A stretch of 64,000 nucleotides of DNA from Acidobacteriota bacterium. GTDB taxonomy: Bacteria > Acidobacteriota > Terriglobia > Acidiferrales > UBA7541. The notes under the pieces are model-generated. The model was not told where the DNA came from and ran no database searches. It saw nothing but the letters and a program-made list of their open reading frames with translations. Location: the NCBI GenBank assembly GCA_003223215.1, contig QHYH01000100.1, positions 1 to 64,000 on the forward strand, in the 5' to 3' direction. The position numbers and the translations under genes are program-made. Positions 37,618 through 45,804 of this stretch are shown one piece after another (the stretch's first letter is position 1; each line of letters starts with the position of its first letter).

Positions 37618-38838
37618 ATGGACGACTACACTCTTTCTCTCGATCCAAGCAAGCGCAGCACGGACACGATTGATTTTCAGTCGGCGCTGCGATCGAAGAT
37701 TGTGGGTCAAGAAGAGGCCGTACAGGCGCTGGTTGACTTGTACCAGGTGTTTCGCGCCGGCTTGAATTCTCCGGGGCGCCCGGTAGGGAACCTGCTGTTT
37801 CTGGGGCCCACTGGATCCGGAAAAACCCGCATCGTCGAAGCGGCGGCGGAGATCCTGTTTGGGGATGCCCGCGCGGTCATCAAGGTCGATTGCGCGGAGT
37901 TCCAACACTCCCACGAGATTGCCAAGCTCATTGGCTCCCCTCCAGGCTATTTGGGACACCGGGAAACGCATCCGCTGATCACGCAGGAGACGCTGGCGGC
38001 CTGCCACACCGAAAAGCTGAAACTAAGCTTCTTGCTCTTGGATGAAATTGAGAAGGCCAGCGACGCCCTGTGGCAGTTGCTGCTGGGCATCCTGGATAAG
38101 GCCACTTTGACCCTTGGTGACAATCGGAAAGTGGATCTGTCTAAAACGGTTATTTTTCTCACCTCCAACCTGGGCGGCGGAGAGATCAGCGAACTGATGG
38201 AAGGCGGCATGGGCTTCATCCAGCCGGGAGACAAACCGGCAGCCGGCCTGGACGAAAAGGTACAGCGCACCGCCGTCGAGGCGGCCCGGCGCAAGTTCTC
38301 CCCCGAATTCATGAACCGCCTGGATAAAGTCGTGGTCTTTCATCCCTTGCGCAAGGAGCAGTTGCAGGAAGTCCTGGACATCGAATTGGGCCAGGTCCAG
38401 CAGCGCGTGCTGGACACGGCCAAGGGCCAGTTTCTTTTCCGCGTGACACCTGCTGGCCGCGATTTTCTGCTGCAGGAAGGCACCGACCAGCGCTACGGAG
38501 CACGCCACCTGAAGCGGGCCATCGAGAGGCACGTTGTCTATCCGCTGGCGAACCTGCTCGCCACCGATCAGGTCAACTTGGGAGATTTGGTGTGCATTGA
38601 CTGGGATAAGACGCACAACCGGCTCACTTTTGTGCGCGAAGGCGAGGGAGCCTTGGTGGAAGCGGCAGCAAAGCGTGCGGGAGCCGCGGCAGCCGGGGCC
38701 GAGGCGACCGACGGCAAGTTCGCAAGCGCGCCCGAGGAGACGGTGACGGAGGAAAAGAAGACTCGTGCGGCTCAGCCTGGAGCGGCGCCTGCCGCAGCGC
38801 CACAAAGCCGGAAAAAGCAAGATCGCTCTAACTCTTAA
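37618..38838 (+). CDS. Single-module ClpB/ClpA-type AAA+ ATPase (first copy)
   Basis: A 406-residue AAA+ ATPase equivalent to the second ring (D2 plus D2-small) of ClpA/ClpB. It lacks the N-domain and the first ring. Walker A is GPTGSGKTR, the pore loop is GYLG in IGSPPGYLGHRE, and Walker B is LLLDEIEKA. Sensor 1 is FLTSNLGGG, the arginine finger lies in FSPEFMNRLDKVV, and sensor 2 is YGARHLKRAIERHV. A disordered Ala/Glu/Lys-rich tail of about 65 residues follows. No ClpP-binding IGL/F loop was found. It is coupled to the small gene upstream and ends before a terminator at 38889-38917. A close paralogue is encoded 331 bases downstream. Confidence 0.85.
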   Translation: MDDYTLSLDPSKRSTDTIDFQSALRSKIVGQEEAVQALVDLYQVFRAGLNSPGRPVGNLLFLGPTGSGKTRIVEAAAEILFGDARAVIKVDCAEFQHSHEIAKLIGSPPGYLGHRETHPLITQETLAACHTEKLKLSFLLLDEIEKASDALWQLLLGILDKATLTLGDNRKVDLSKTVIFLTSNLGGGEISELMEGGMGFIQPGDKPAAGLDEKVQRTAVEAARRKFSPEFMNRLDKVVVFHPLRKEQLQEVLDIELGQVQQRVLDTAKGQFLFRVTPAGRDFLLQEGTDQRYGARHLKRAIERHVVYPLANLLATDQVNLGDLVCIDWDKTHNRLTFVREGEGALVEAAAKRAGAAAAGAEATDGKFASAPEETVTEEKKTRAAQPGAAPAAAPQSRKKQDRSNS

Positions 38839-38888
38839 GGCCCTCCTAAGGCCAAAGGTCTCTTAAAGCAAAACTTTAACTCCTCTGC

Positions 38889-38917
38889 GGGGGCGCACCA
38901 AAACGGCGCCCCTTTTT
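38889..38917 (+). terminator. Rho-independent terminator after the first AAA+ gene
   Basis: GGGGCGC (38890-38896) pairs with GCGCCCC (38906-38912), followed by five T residues at 38913-38917. Confidence 0.8.
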
Positions 38918-39169
38918 GTCGTTTGTGGCGTGACACAAAGTGTTCTGCTCCCGGGTCTTGGTCTCTCATTTTTGACTAAAATGGAAAGCAATCTCAGTTT
39001 GTGAGACGCCTACAAAATTTGAAATCCTGTATCTGACTGAAATTAGTGCGTTTCCTTGCCAGCAACAAGGTGAAAAAGATTGGCATCCGCCATGCTCTAT
39101 CTGATTTTTCGCGCAGAGCCTGAGACGCGCGTCGCGTTTGGGGGATCAGACGCGGAGAAGGGGCAAACG
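38918..39169. other. Remainder of the gap between the two AAA+ genes
   Basis: The second AAA+ gene must have its own promoter here because a terminator precedes it. The segment is AT-richer in its middle. No clear -35/-10 pair was chosen. A TTG-initiated extension of the next gene (from 39080) has no ribosome site. Confidence 0.35.
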
Positions 39170-40333
39170 ATGAGAGCTGCTGTCCGCCACCAACTGGACC
39201 CAACCATACGCAGCAACGATACGCGGGATTTTCATGCTTCCTTGCGCGCCAAGATTGTTGGCCAGGAGGAAGGTATACAGTCCCTGGTCGACATGTACCA
39301 GGTCTTCTGTGCCGGATTGAACTCGCCTGGCCGCCCCGTAGGAAACCTCCTCTTTCTCGGGCCGACGGGCTCGGGAAAGACCCGCATCGTCGAAGCGGCG
39401 GCGGAGATCCTGTTTGGGGATGCCCGCGCGGTTATCAAGGTAGATTGCGCGGAATTTCAGCACTCCCACGAGATTGCCAAGCTCATTGGCTCCCCTCCGG
39501 GCTACCTCGGCCACCGCGAAACCCACCCCCTGATTACCCAGGAAGCCCTGGCGGCCTGCCACACCGACAAGCTGAAGCTCAGTTTTTTGCTTTTCGATGA
39601 AATTGAGAAGGCCAGCGACGCGCTCTGGCAGTTGCTGCTGGGCATGCTGGACAAGGCGACGCTTACCCTGGGCGACAACCGCCGCGTCGACCTTTCCCAG
39701 ACGGTCATTTTCCTGACCTCGAACCTCGGCGGCGGTGAGATTACCGAAATGATACAGGGCGGCATGGGCTTCATTCAGCCGGCGGACAAGCCGGCGGCCG
39801 GTTTCGATCAAAAAGTGGAGCGCACCGCGGTCGAGGCGGCGCGCCGTAAGTTTTCGCCCGAGTTTATGAACCGGCTCGACAAAGTGGTGGTTTTTCATCC
39901 CCTGCGCCGCAAACAGTTGGAGCAAGTTCTCGATATTGAACTGGCCCAAGTGCAGGAGCGCGTTCTGGAAACGGCCAAAGGGCAGTTTCTCTTCCGCGTG
40001 ACCGAGCCGGGCCGCGATTTTCTTCTGCAAGAAGGCACGGATCAGCGGTATGGGGCGCGCCACTTGAAAAGAGCCATCGAGCGCCATGTGGTCTATCCCA
40101 TGGCTAACTTGCTCGCCACCGAGCAAGTGCATCTCGGAGACCTCATTTGCATCGACTGGAACAAGGAGCAGGAGCGCTTGACCTTTGTTCGCGAAGGCGA
40201 AAACCTCGCCTTGCCGGCGCGCAAACCGGAACCGGCTCCGGCAGCCAAAGTCGTTAGTGCCCGAAATGGCAAGTCTGCCGATGCTCCGAACGCTGCGCCT
40301 TCTCCCGAGCCTTCGCCGCGCCTAGCTCGGTAA
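39170..40333 (+). CDS. Single-module ClpB/ClpA-type AAA+ ATPase (second copy)
   Basis: A paralogue of the previous ATPase, 387 residues from the ATG at 39170 (MRAAVRHQLDPTIRSNDTRDF), which has AAGGGG seven bases upstream. All AAA+ motifs are kept: GPTGSGKTR, pore loop GYLG, LLFDEIEKA, FLTSNLGGGE, FMNRLDKVV and GARHLKRAIERHV. The tail differs in sequence (Pro/Ala-rich) from that of the first copy. Two stretches of 53 and 38 bases are identical to the first copy, including silent sites, although flanking codons differ. This points to local gene conversion. The gene stands alone between two terminators. Confidence 0.85.
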   Translation: MRAAVRHQLDPTIRSNDTRDFHASLRAKIVGQEEGIQSLVDMYQVFCAGLNSPGRPVGNLLFLGPTGSGKTRIVEAAAEILFGDARAVIKVDCAEFQHSHEIAKLIGSPPGYLGHRETHPLITQEALAACHTDKLKLSFLLFDEIEKASDALWQLLLGMLDKATLTLGDNRRVDLSQTVIFLTSNLGGGEITEMIQGGMGFIQPADKPAAGFDQKVERTAVEAARRKFSPEFMNRLDKVVVFHPLRRKQLEQVLDIELAQVQERVLETAKGQFLFRVTEPGRDFLLQEGTDQRYGARHLKRAIERHVVYPMANLLATEQVHLGDLICIDWNKEQERLTFVREGENLALPARKPEPAPAAKVVSARNGKSADAPNAAPSPEPSPRLAR

Positions 40334-40364
40334 TCAAGTTCCTTCCAGCAAGCCCTCACCCCCC

Positions 40365-40393
40365 AGCCCGGGTGCCAGCCACCCGGGCTTTTT
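40365..40393 (+). terminator. Rho-independent terminator after the second AAA+ gene
   Basis: A perfect ten-base-pair stem, AGCCCGGGTG (40365-40374) with CACCCGGGCT (40380-40389), has a five-base loop and is followed by TTTT. Confidence 0.9.
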
Positions 40394-40468
40394 CTCTTTG
40401 TGTCCCCCAAATGCTAAAGTAACTCTGGAGCGAGAATCCCGATCGTAGGAGTCATAGCGGAGGTTACA

Positions 40469-41908
40469 GTGAGTGCGTGCGGTGGCCTAGGGAATTTGTG
40501 CCTAAGGGGCGAGAGCCAGGCGCGCCGGCGACTTGGTGCGCGCGCCGGCCTCCCGTCTATTGGCCCTTTGTGCCTGTTCGTTCTACTCGCGCCGACGGCC
40601 TCCGCGCAGCGCACCGTGCTTAGGCCGGGATGGAACATGTTCACGCCGCAGCAGGACATCGAGCTGGGCAAGCAAGCTGCCGCGGATGCAGAAAAACAAT
40701 TGCCTCTTTGCCATGCGCCCAGAGTCGATGCCTATCTGACGCAACTGGGAATGCGGCTGGTCGAAAAGCTCCCTACTGGCGGCGTGCAATACCCCTTCGA
40801 ATTTCATTGTGTGAATGACAAGGCCATCAATGCCTTTGCCTTGCCCGGCGGATACGTTTTTATCAATCGCGGAGCGATCGAGGTGGCCGACAATGAAGCG
40901 CAGCTTGCCGCTGTGATGGCGCACGAGCTTTCGCACGTGGCGTTGCGGCACGGGACGAATCAAGCGACGAAAGCTCAGGCGGCGGAAGGTGTTCTTGGGA
41001 TTGCCAGCGGCATTCTCGGCGGCTCGACCGGCGGGGCACTATTGAGCGAGTTGGGCGCGTTTGCCGCTGGAGGCGTGCTGCTGCGTTACTCGCGAGGCGC
41101 CGAATCGCAAGCGGATGTGATGGGCACGCAGGTGCTCTATGACAGCGGCTACGACCCGCGCGCCATGGGGCAGTTTTTCGAGAAGCTCGAAGCCGAGAGC
41201 AAGGGGAAGAATCCGCCTGAGTTTCTTTCCGACCATCCGAATCCCGAGCACCGAGTCGAACGTGTGGAAGAGGAAATCGACAAACTGCGCGGCGTCCCGC
41301 CGAATGCCAAGCGGGATTCCGCGGAATTTGAAGCGATCAAGCGCGAAGTGCTGGCTCTGGCGGTGGTGAAGAGGCTGGCGCCGGCGGCTGCGGGGGCGGC
41401 AAAAGCTCCTGCGCCTCCTTCGGGAAATTTCGCTGCTTATAAGGCCAATGCGTACGCGCTGAAATATCCGGACAACTGGAAGAAGTATGCCGACAATAAC
41501 GGCAACAACGCTTCGTTCGCGCCGGAAGGCGGCGTGGTGGACGACAGCACTGGTCATGCTGCGCTCGCCTACGGGCTCATCGTAACCGTGTCCCAGGCCA
41601 CCGGCGACCCCAACGATTGGGACGCCCTGAACAACGCCACCGAGCAGGCCATTCACGACCTGCAAAAGTCGAACCCGAACATGAAGATTACGCGCCAGCC
41701 GGAGCACGTCCGCTTGAATGGCCAGCCCGGCCTCGCGACGTATCTCAGCAACGATTCTCCGCTAGGCAGCCAGGAAACAGATTGGATGATTACTACATTG
41801 CGCCCGGAAGGGCTGGTCTCGTTCGTCTGTGTGGCTCCACAATCCGCCTATGAAAAATACGACAAGACCTTTAACGGCATCCTCGACAGCGTGCGGTTCA
41901 CGAAATAG
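40469..41908 (+). CDS. M48-family zinc metalloprotease, exported
   Basis: A 479-residue exported protease related to BepA/LoiP, which degrade or help fold outer-membrane proteins. The GTG start at 40469 gives an arginine-rich N-terminus and a hydrophobic core (SIGPLCLFVLLAPTASAQ), a signal peptide ending near residue 47. The zinc site HELSH is at 152-156 (AAVMAHELSHVALRHG). The third ligand region is RGAESQADVMGTQVLYDSGYDP. A C-terminal domain of about 150 residues (NFAAYKANAYALKYPDNWKKY onward) resembles PsbP/lipoprotein-type domains. The N-terminal QQDIELGKQAA motif is typical of the family. Confidence 0.9.
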   Translation: MSACGGLGNLCLRGESQARRRLGARAGLPSIGPLCLFVLLAPTASAQRTVLRPGWNMFTPQQDIELGKQAAADAEKQLPLCHAPRVDAYLTQLGMRLVEKLPTGGVQYPFEFHCVNDKAINAFALPGGYVFINRGAIEVADNEAQLAAVMAHELSHVALRHGTNQATKAQAAEGVLGIASGILGGSTGGALLSELGAFAAGGVLLRYSRGAESQADVMGTQVLYDSGYDPRAMGQFFEKLEAESKGKNPPEFLSDHPNPEHRVERVEEEIDKLRGVPPNAKRDSAEFEAIKREVLALAVVKRLAPAAAGAAKAPAPPSGNFAAYKANAYALKYPDNWKKYADNNGNNASFAPEGGVVDDSTGHAALAYGLIVTVSQATGDPNDWDALNNATEQAIHDLQKSNPNMKITRQPEHVRLNGQPGLATYLSNDSPLGSQETDWMITTLRPEGLVSFVCVAPQSAYEKYDKTFNGILDSVRFTK

Positions 41909-41954
41909 GCAAGAATCAGCAAAGCGAGCCGAACCGAATTTCCGTATGGAAAGC

Positions 41955-41987
41955 AAAGGGCGTCCCGAGCTTCGGAACGCCCTTTTT
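41955..41987. terminator. Bidirectional terminator between M48 and phosphodiesterase genes
   Basis: AAAGGGCGT (41955-41963) pairs with ACGCCCTTT (41977-41985), with inner CCG/CGG pairs. T-tracts lie on the plus strand (41983-41987) and A residues precede the stem for the minus strand. The two flanking genes are convergent. Confidence 0.85.
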
Positions 41988-42010
41988 GGTCTATTCCGTT
42001 GGGATCGAAG

Positions 42011-43768
42011 CTACTCGAAGAAAAGGAACGGCAGAACTGGCGTGCCTTCCTGCCTAACGGCATCGAGGGCGTCCGGATCCAGGCCCAGGATTTTCAGGAT
42101 CGTGGGAGCCACCTGAGCGGTTTCCACAAAGCTGTGGATGGTGCGGGCCTCAATACGAGGATTGGATACCAACAGCATCACGTTGGTATCATCCCATGCG
42201 TAGCCGCCATGTTCGGATTGCTTCTTTAGGTTTCCGGTATAGACCACGCCGATGTTTGGAATGACTACGATGTCGGGAGTACGCGGGTCGCCCCCTTCCC
42301 GAAGCTTGCAGCAGGGGCCGGGGTGCTCAGGCACGCCGGGTGGGTTAAAGAGCGTGTTCAGTGAGGCGCCATGGTAGATCTGGCCCGGTCCAATCGCTGT
42401 CGCGGCATTCTCCAGAGCCGTTACTGCGTCCCCGGTGCGGTTTGAATCTGCCAGCCAGATCTGGGAAATGTCGTCCTCGGCCAGTCCGAGGCCGTTATTG
42501 GGGTCATTGTAAACTGCCGGGAGAAGATTTCCGACGATCCCAGACGGCGGCGTGCCGTTGTTGCCGGAATTCCCCGGAATGGGGAAGAAGCGGTTCGGGT
42601 CGATCGGCGACTGGCCGTGTTTCGCGGTAACAATGACGGTGGTCGAATCCAGAAGACCCTGGTGCTTGAGGGCAGCGACCATCTGCCCGATCGCCGCATC
42701 CACGAACTGGATTTCGGCCAGCATTTTGGGTCTGGGGCTACCCTGGGCATCCTCATAACCGCCAGTGTTTGCGTCGGTTCTGATAGCGGATTTGGGTTCA
42801 ATCAGCTTCTGTCCAACGCTGACGGCCTGGAAGTTCATCCCAAAGATCGTTGGGACCGGAGCATTGCTTGTACCGAGGTGGGTCCTGCCGTGGATTTGGT
42901 TGAGTACGCCATTGACCTTCAGCTGGTCGTAGCATTTGATGGCATCGAAATCGGTGGTCCAGTCATCGCCATTGGGAACAAGCGCTCCGCAATCAAAACT
43001 CGCTTCCGGGCTGGGGGCTGCGGTCTTAATTCCGGGCAGCACAATCTGAAGAGAGTTGACCTCAGGGGAATAGTAATCATCCACGTTGCTGGGTTGATCG
43101 GTTCCCGTGGGGCCGGAAACTGAGGCGTAGGCAGCGTGCTTGTCGGACCAGGCTGTGTAGCCGCCCGCGGCGTGGATCACGCCAAAAATGGTGTTCGTGC
43201 GAACGAAGTTCCAGGAGTAAACGGGTTTGCAGTTGTTAAACGGATCGCGCACCAGCCTGTCGGGATTGATTGACTGAACGCCACCGTCGATAGTGGAGTA
43301 CCCGGGAAAGCCACCATTGAGCTTCGACTGGTCGAATTCGTTGCCTTCCTCATATTCGGTCTGGGTTCCGTTAATGACGTTCAAATTGCAGGTTCCGCCC
43401 GGTAGCCCGTTGCCCGTAGCAATCTTCGGCGGTGCCAGAACACGATCGTAAGCCACGTCGTAGAACGCGCCTACCGTTCGAGGACTCCCGCCGCTGACGA
43501 TCGCCATCAGGCCGGGAAACGAGTCGGACGGCCTCGATGTGGTCGTGCGTGTGTAGTGCACTCCGGTCCTGCCGAGAGCGGCCAGATTGGGACAAGTCTT
43601 CGATGCCACGCAGTTTTCATAATCAACCGCATGCATGCCATCGATGCTGATGAGCAGCACGTGCTGGATAGGGCTTGCTTGGCCGAGGTTGTTGGCGTGG
43701 ACTGGCGCGGGGACAGTTGTGCCAACGAGCCCCAGAGACAATGCGATTGCAAGAATTCTTTCTTTCAA
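42011..43768 (-). CDS. Secreted alkaline-phosphatase-superfamily phosphodiesterase (type I nucleotide pyrophosphatase-like)
   Basis: A protein of about 585 residues. The frame opens with ATG at 43807, but the only good ribosome site (AAAAGGAGA) directs a TTG at 43768, giving KERILAIALSLGLVGTTVPAPVHA, a clean signal peptide. The catalytic domain begins with the metal site HVLLISIDGMHAVDYE and the nucleophile region RTTTSRPSDSFPGLMAIVSGG. Other metal ligands lie in VIVTAKHGQSPID and SEHGGYAWDDTNVML. This layout is that of the NPP/type I phosphodiesterase branch, which hydrolyses phosphodiesters or pyrophosphates outside the cell. The substrate is unknown. It stands alone between convergent and divergent neighbours. 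Confidence 0.82.
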   Translation of the reverse strand: MKERILAIALSLGLVGTTVPAPVHANNLGQASPIQHVLLISIDGMHAVDYENCVASKTCPNLAALGRTGVHYTRTTTSRPSDSFPGLMAIVSGGSPRTVGAFYDVAYDRVLAPPKIATGNGLPGGTCNLNVINGTQTEYEEGNEFDQSKLNGGFPGYSTIDGGVQSINPDRLVRDPFNNCKPVYSWNFVRTNTIFGVIHAAGGYTAWSDKHAAYASVSGPTGTDQPSNVDDYYSPEVNSLQIVLPGIKTAAPSPEASFDCGALVPNGDDWTTDFDAIKCYDQLKVNGVLNQIHGRTHLGTSNAPVPTIFGMNFQAVSVGQKLIEPKSAIRTDANTGGYEDAQGSPRPKMLAEIQFVDAAIGQMVAALKHQGLLDSTTVIVTAKHGQSPIDPNRFFPIPGNSGNNGTPPSGIVGNLLPAVYNDPNNGLGLAEDDISQIWLADSNRTGDAVTALENAATAIGPGQIYHGASLNTLFNPPGVPEHPGPCCKLREGGDPRTPDIVVIPNIGVVYTGNLKKQSEHGGYAWDDTNVMLLVSNPRIEARTIHSFVETAQVAPTILKILGLDPDALDAVRQEGTPVLPFLFFE

Positions 43769-43943
43769 AGGCGATCTCCTTTTAATTGGGAAGACAAATG
43801 AACACAACCGATCCCGCGCAAGACACTAGGGGCGTTGTGTTACAGGAGATAGAACGGAGCGTGTCGGCTCCGTAAATCAGGAGGAGTGGAGACGTCGAGT
43901 ACTGGTTCTCCCAGTGCCGAGTGAAAAATGCCCGTGAATCCGT

Positions 43944-45650
43944 TTAAGAACGGGCCGGGATGGGTTCTTCCGCCGCTTTTCCAGCATATTGCGAACGATA
44001 AACTTCGGCCGCGCGTTCGAGAGCTTCAGCGATGCTTTCGCAAATATTCTCCGCGCCGACGTGGCGTTCGAATTCTGCCTGCTTCATCAGCTGCGAAGGT
44101 TGCTCTCTGGCGCCGCAAAGCAGCAGCGATCGGCCCGATTCGTGGACCGTATCGGCGAGGTCGCGAATCGCGCCGAGCCCGGTGGCGTCAATGGCGGTCA
44201 TGTTTCGCAGGCGCAGAATGAGGATGGGCGGCAGCTTGTCGAGCGAGTGCAAAATATCCGCAAACTTGTCCGTTGCGCCGAACAGAAAGGGCCCGTGAAT
44301 GCGGTACACAATCGCGTAGTCCGGGATGTCCTTGCCTTGCAGCACGTGCACGCGGCTGTCTTCCACATAATCCTTCGTGACCGGGCTAACCGTGGTTGTC
44401 CGGGAGACTTTGCGGATGAACATGAGCGCCGCGAGCACCATTCCGACTTCGACGGCGAAGGTAAGGTCGGTGACCACGGTCAGCACCATTGTCAGCAGCC
44501 AAACGGCAATGTCTGCCGCGCTCAGCTTGAGAATTTCCGGGATTTCCTCCCAATCGCCCATGTTGTACGCGACGATCATCAAAATGGATGCCAGCGCCGC
44601 GAGCGGAACGCTTTTTACCAGCGGCGCTGCAAAAAGGATGATCCCGAGCAAGGTAAGCGCATGAATCATTCCGGCGACCGGAGTCTTCGCTCCGGAACGC
44701 ACGTTGGTAGCCGTGCGCGCGATGGCGCCAGTGGCAGGCAAGCCGCCGAAGAGCGGTGAGAGGATGTTTGCCACGCCCTGCCCAATCAATTCCACGTTCG
44801 GATTGTGCTTGTCGTTGCTCATGCGGTCGGAAACCACGGCGGACATAAGCGACTCGATCGCTCCCAGCATTGCTACCGTGAAGGCGGAAGAGAGCAACTG
44901 GCGGAAAATATCGTAATGAAATTTCGGAACGGCAATCGTTGGGAGGCCTTTCGGGATGCCACCAAAACGCGTTCCGATGGTTTCCAGGTTCATGTGGAAG
45001 AGAATCACCGCGGCGGTCGCGCCGAAAGTGACCAGGATCGCGCCCGGTATTTTCTTGGCGTACTTCAGGCAGAAAATCATCACCGCGATCGAAAAGATGG
45101 AAACGGCGGTGGCTGGCATGGAGAACGTGTTCCCCGCCTGGGCAAACGCCTTCATGCGATGAAAGAAGTCGCCCGGGACGTGATCCATCTTCAAGCCGAA
45201 GAAGTCGCGGATCTGCGTGCTGGCGATGAGAATCGCGATTCCGTTGGTGAAGCCGACCACCACGGGCCGCGGAAAGTATTTCACCATCGCGCCCATGCCG
45301 GTGATGCCAAGGAGCACCAGCAGGACGCCCGCCATCATCGTGCACATGAAAAGGCCGTCAATGCCGTGCTTCGCGATGATGCCCGCGACGACCACCACGA
45401 AGGCTCCGGTGGGGCCACCGATCTGCGTTTTTGACCCGCCCAGGGCCGAAATCAAAAAGCCGGTTACAATCGCGCAATAAAGTCCCGCTTGCGGCGGCAC
45501 ACCCGAGGCGATCGCGAAGGCCATCGCCAGCGGCAGCGCCACCAGCCCAACGGTGACTCCGGCAATCAAATCCGAGGCAAATTTGTGCCGGTCGTAATGA
45601 CGCAGAAGGATTGCGGATTTGGGCAGCCAGTCTTCGATATCGAATTTCAT
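43944..45650 (-). CDS. SulP-family inorganic anion transporter with STAS domain
   Basis: A 568-residue SLC26/SulP transporter. The open frame reaches 45881, but the ATG at 45650 (MKFDIEDWLPKSAILLRHYDRHKFASD) is the usual family start, and the upstream 77 codons look non-coding. The membrane part carries FASDLIAGVTVGLVALPLAMAFAIASGVPPQAGLY, the sulfate transporter signature, and about 12 helices. A C-terminal STAS domain follows (KFADILHSLDKLPPILILRLRNMTAIDATGL). Substrates in this family include sulfate and bicarbonate. It lies downstream of gcvPB on the same strand; no functional link is obvious. Confidence 0.92.
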   Translation of the reverse strand: MKFDIEDWLPKSAILLRHYDRHKFASDLIAGVTVGLVALPLAMAFAIASGVPPQAGLYCAIVTGFLISALGGSKTQIGGPTGAFVVVVAGIIAKHGIDGLFMCTMMAGVLLVLLGITGMGAMVKYFPRPVVVGFTNGIAILIASTQIRDFFGLKMDHVPGDFFHRMKAFAQAGNTFSMPATAVSIFSIAVMIFCLKYAKKIPGAILVTFGATAAVILFHMNLETIGTRFGGIPKGLPTIAVPKFHYDIFRQLLSSAFTVAMLGAIESLMSAVVSDRMSNDKHNPNVELIGQGVANILSPLFGGLPATGAIARTATNVRSGAKTPVAGMIHALTLLGIILFAAPLVKSVPLAALASILMIVAYNMGDWEEIPEILKLSAADIAVWLLTMVLTVVTDLTFAVEVGMVLAALMFIRKVSRTTTVSPVTKDYVEDSRVHVLQGKDIPDYAIVYRIHGPFLFGATDKFADILHSLDKLPPILILRLRNMTAIDATGLGAIRDLADTVHESGRSLLLCGAREQPSQLMKQAEFERHVGAENICESIAEALERAAEVYRSQYAGKAAEEPIPARS

Positions 45651-45804
45651 GCTTGCTGCAATCTTCGAGGCAAAGGAGTCATCCAAGTCTAGCAGAAGCG
45701 GAGCAGACGCAATCTGTCGGACGCGGTTTGGTGTGCCTGGTCGCAAATAGCCGGAAAAACGAGGCCGGCGAATGCTTTGCGTTTGCGAGGCAAGGCACCT
45801 TGCT

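Noticed and set aside
39080-39169. TTG-initiated extension of the second AAA+ gene.
   Set aside because: No ribosome site and no counterpart in the first copy; the ATG at 39170 has a suitable site.
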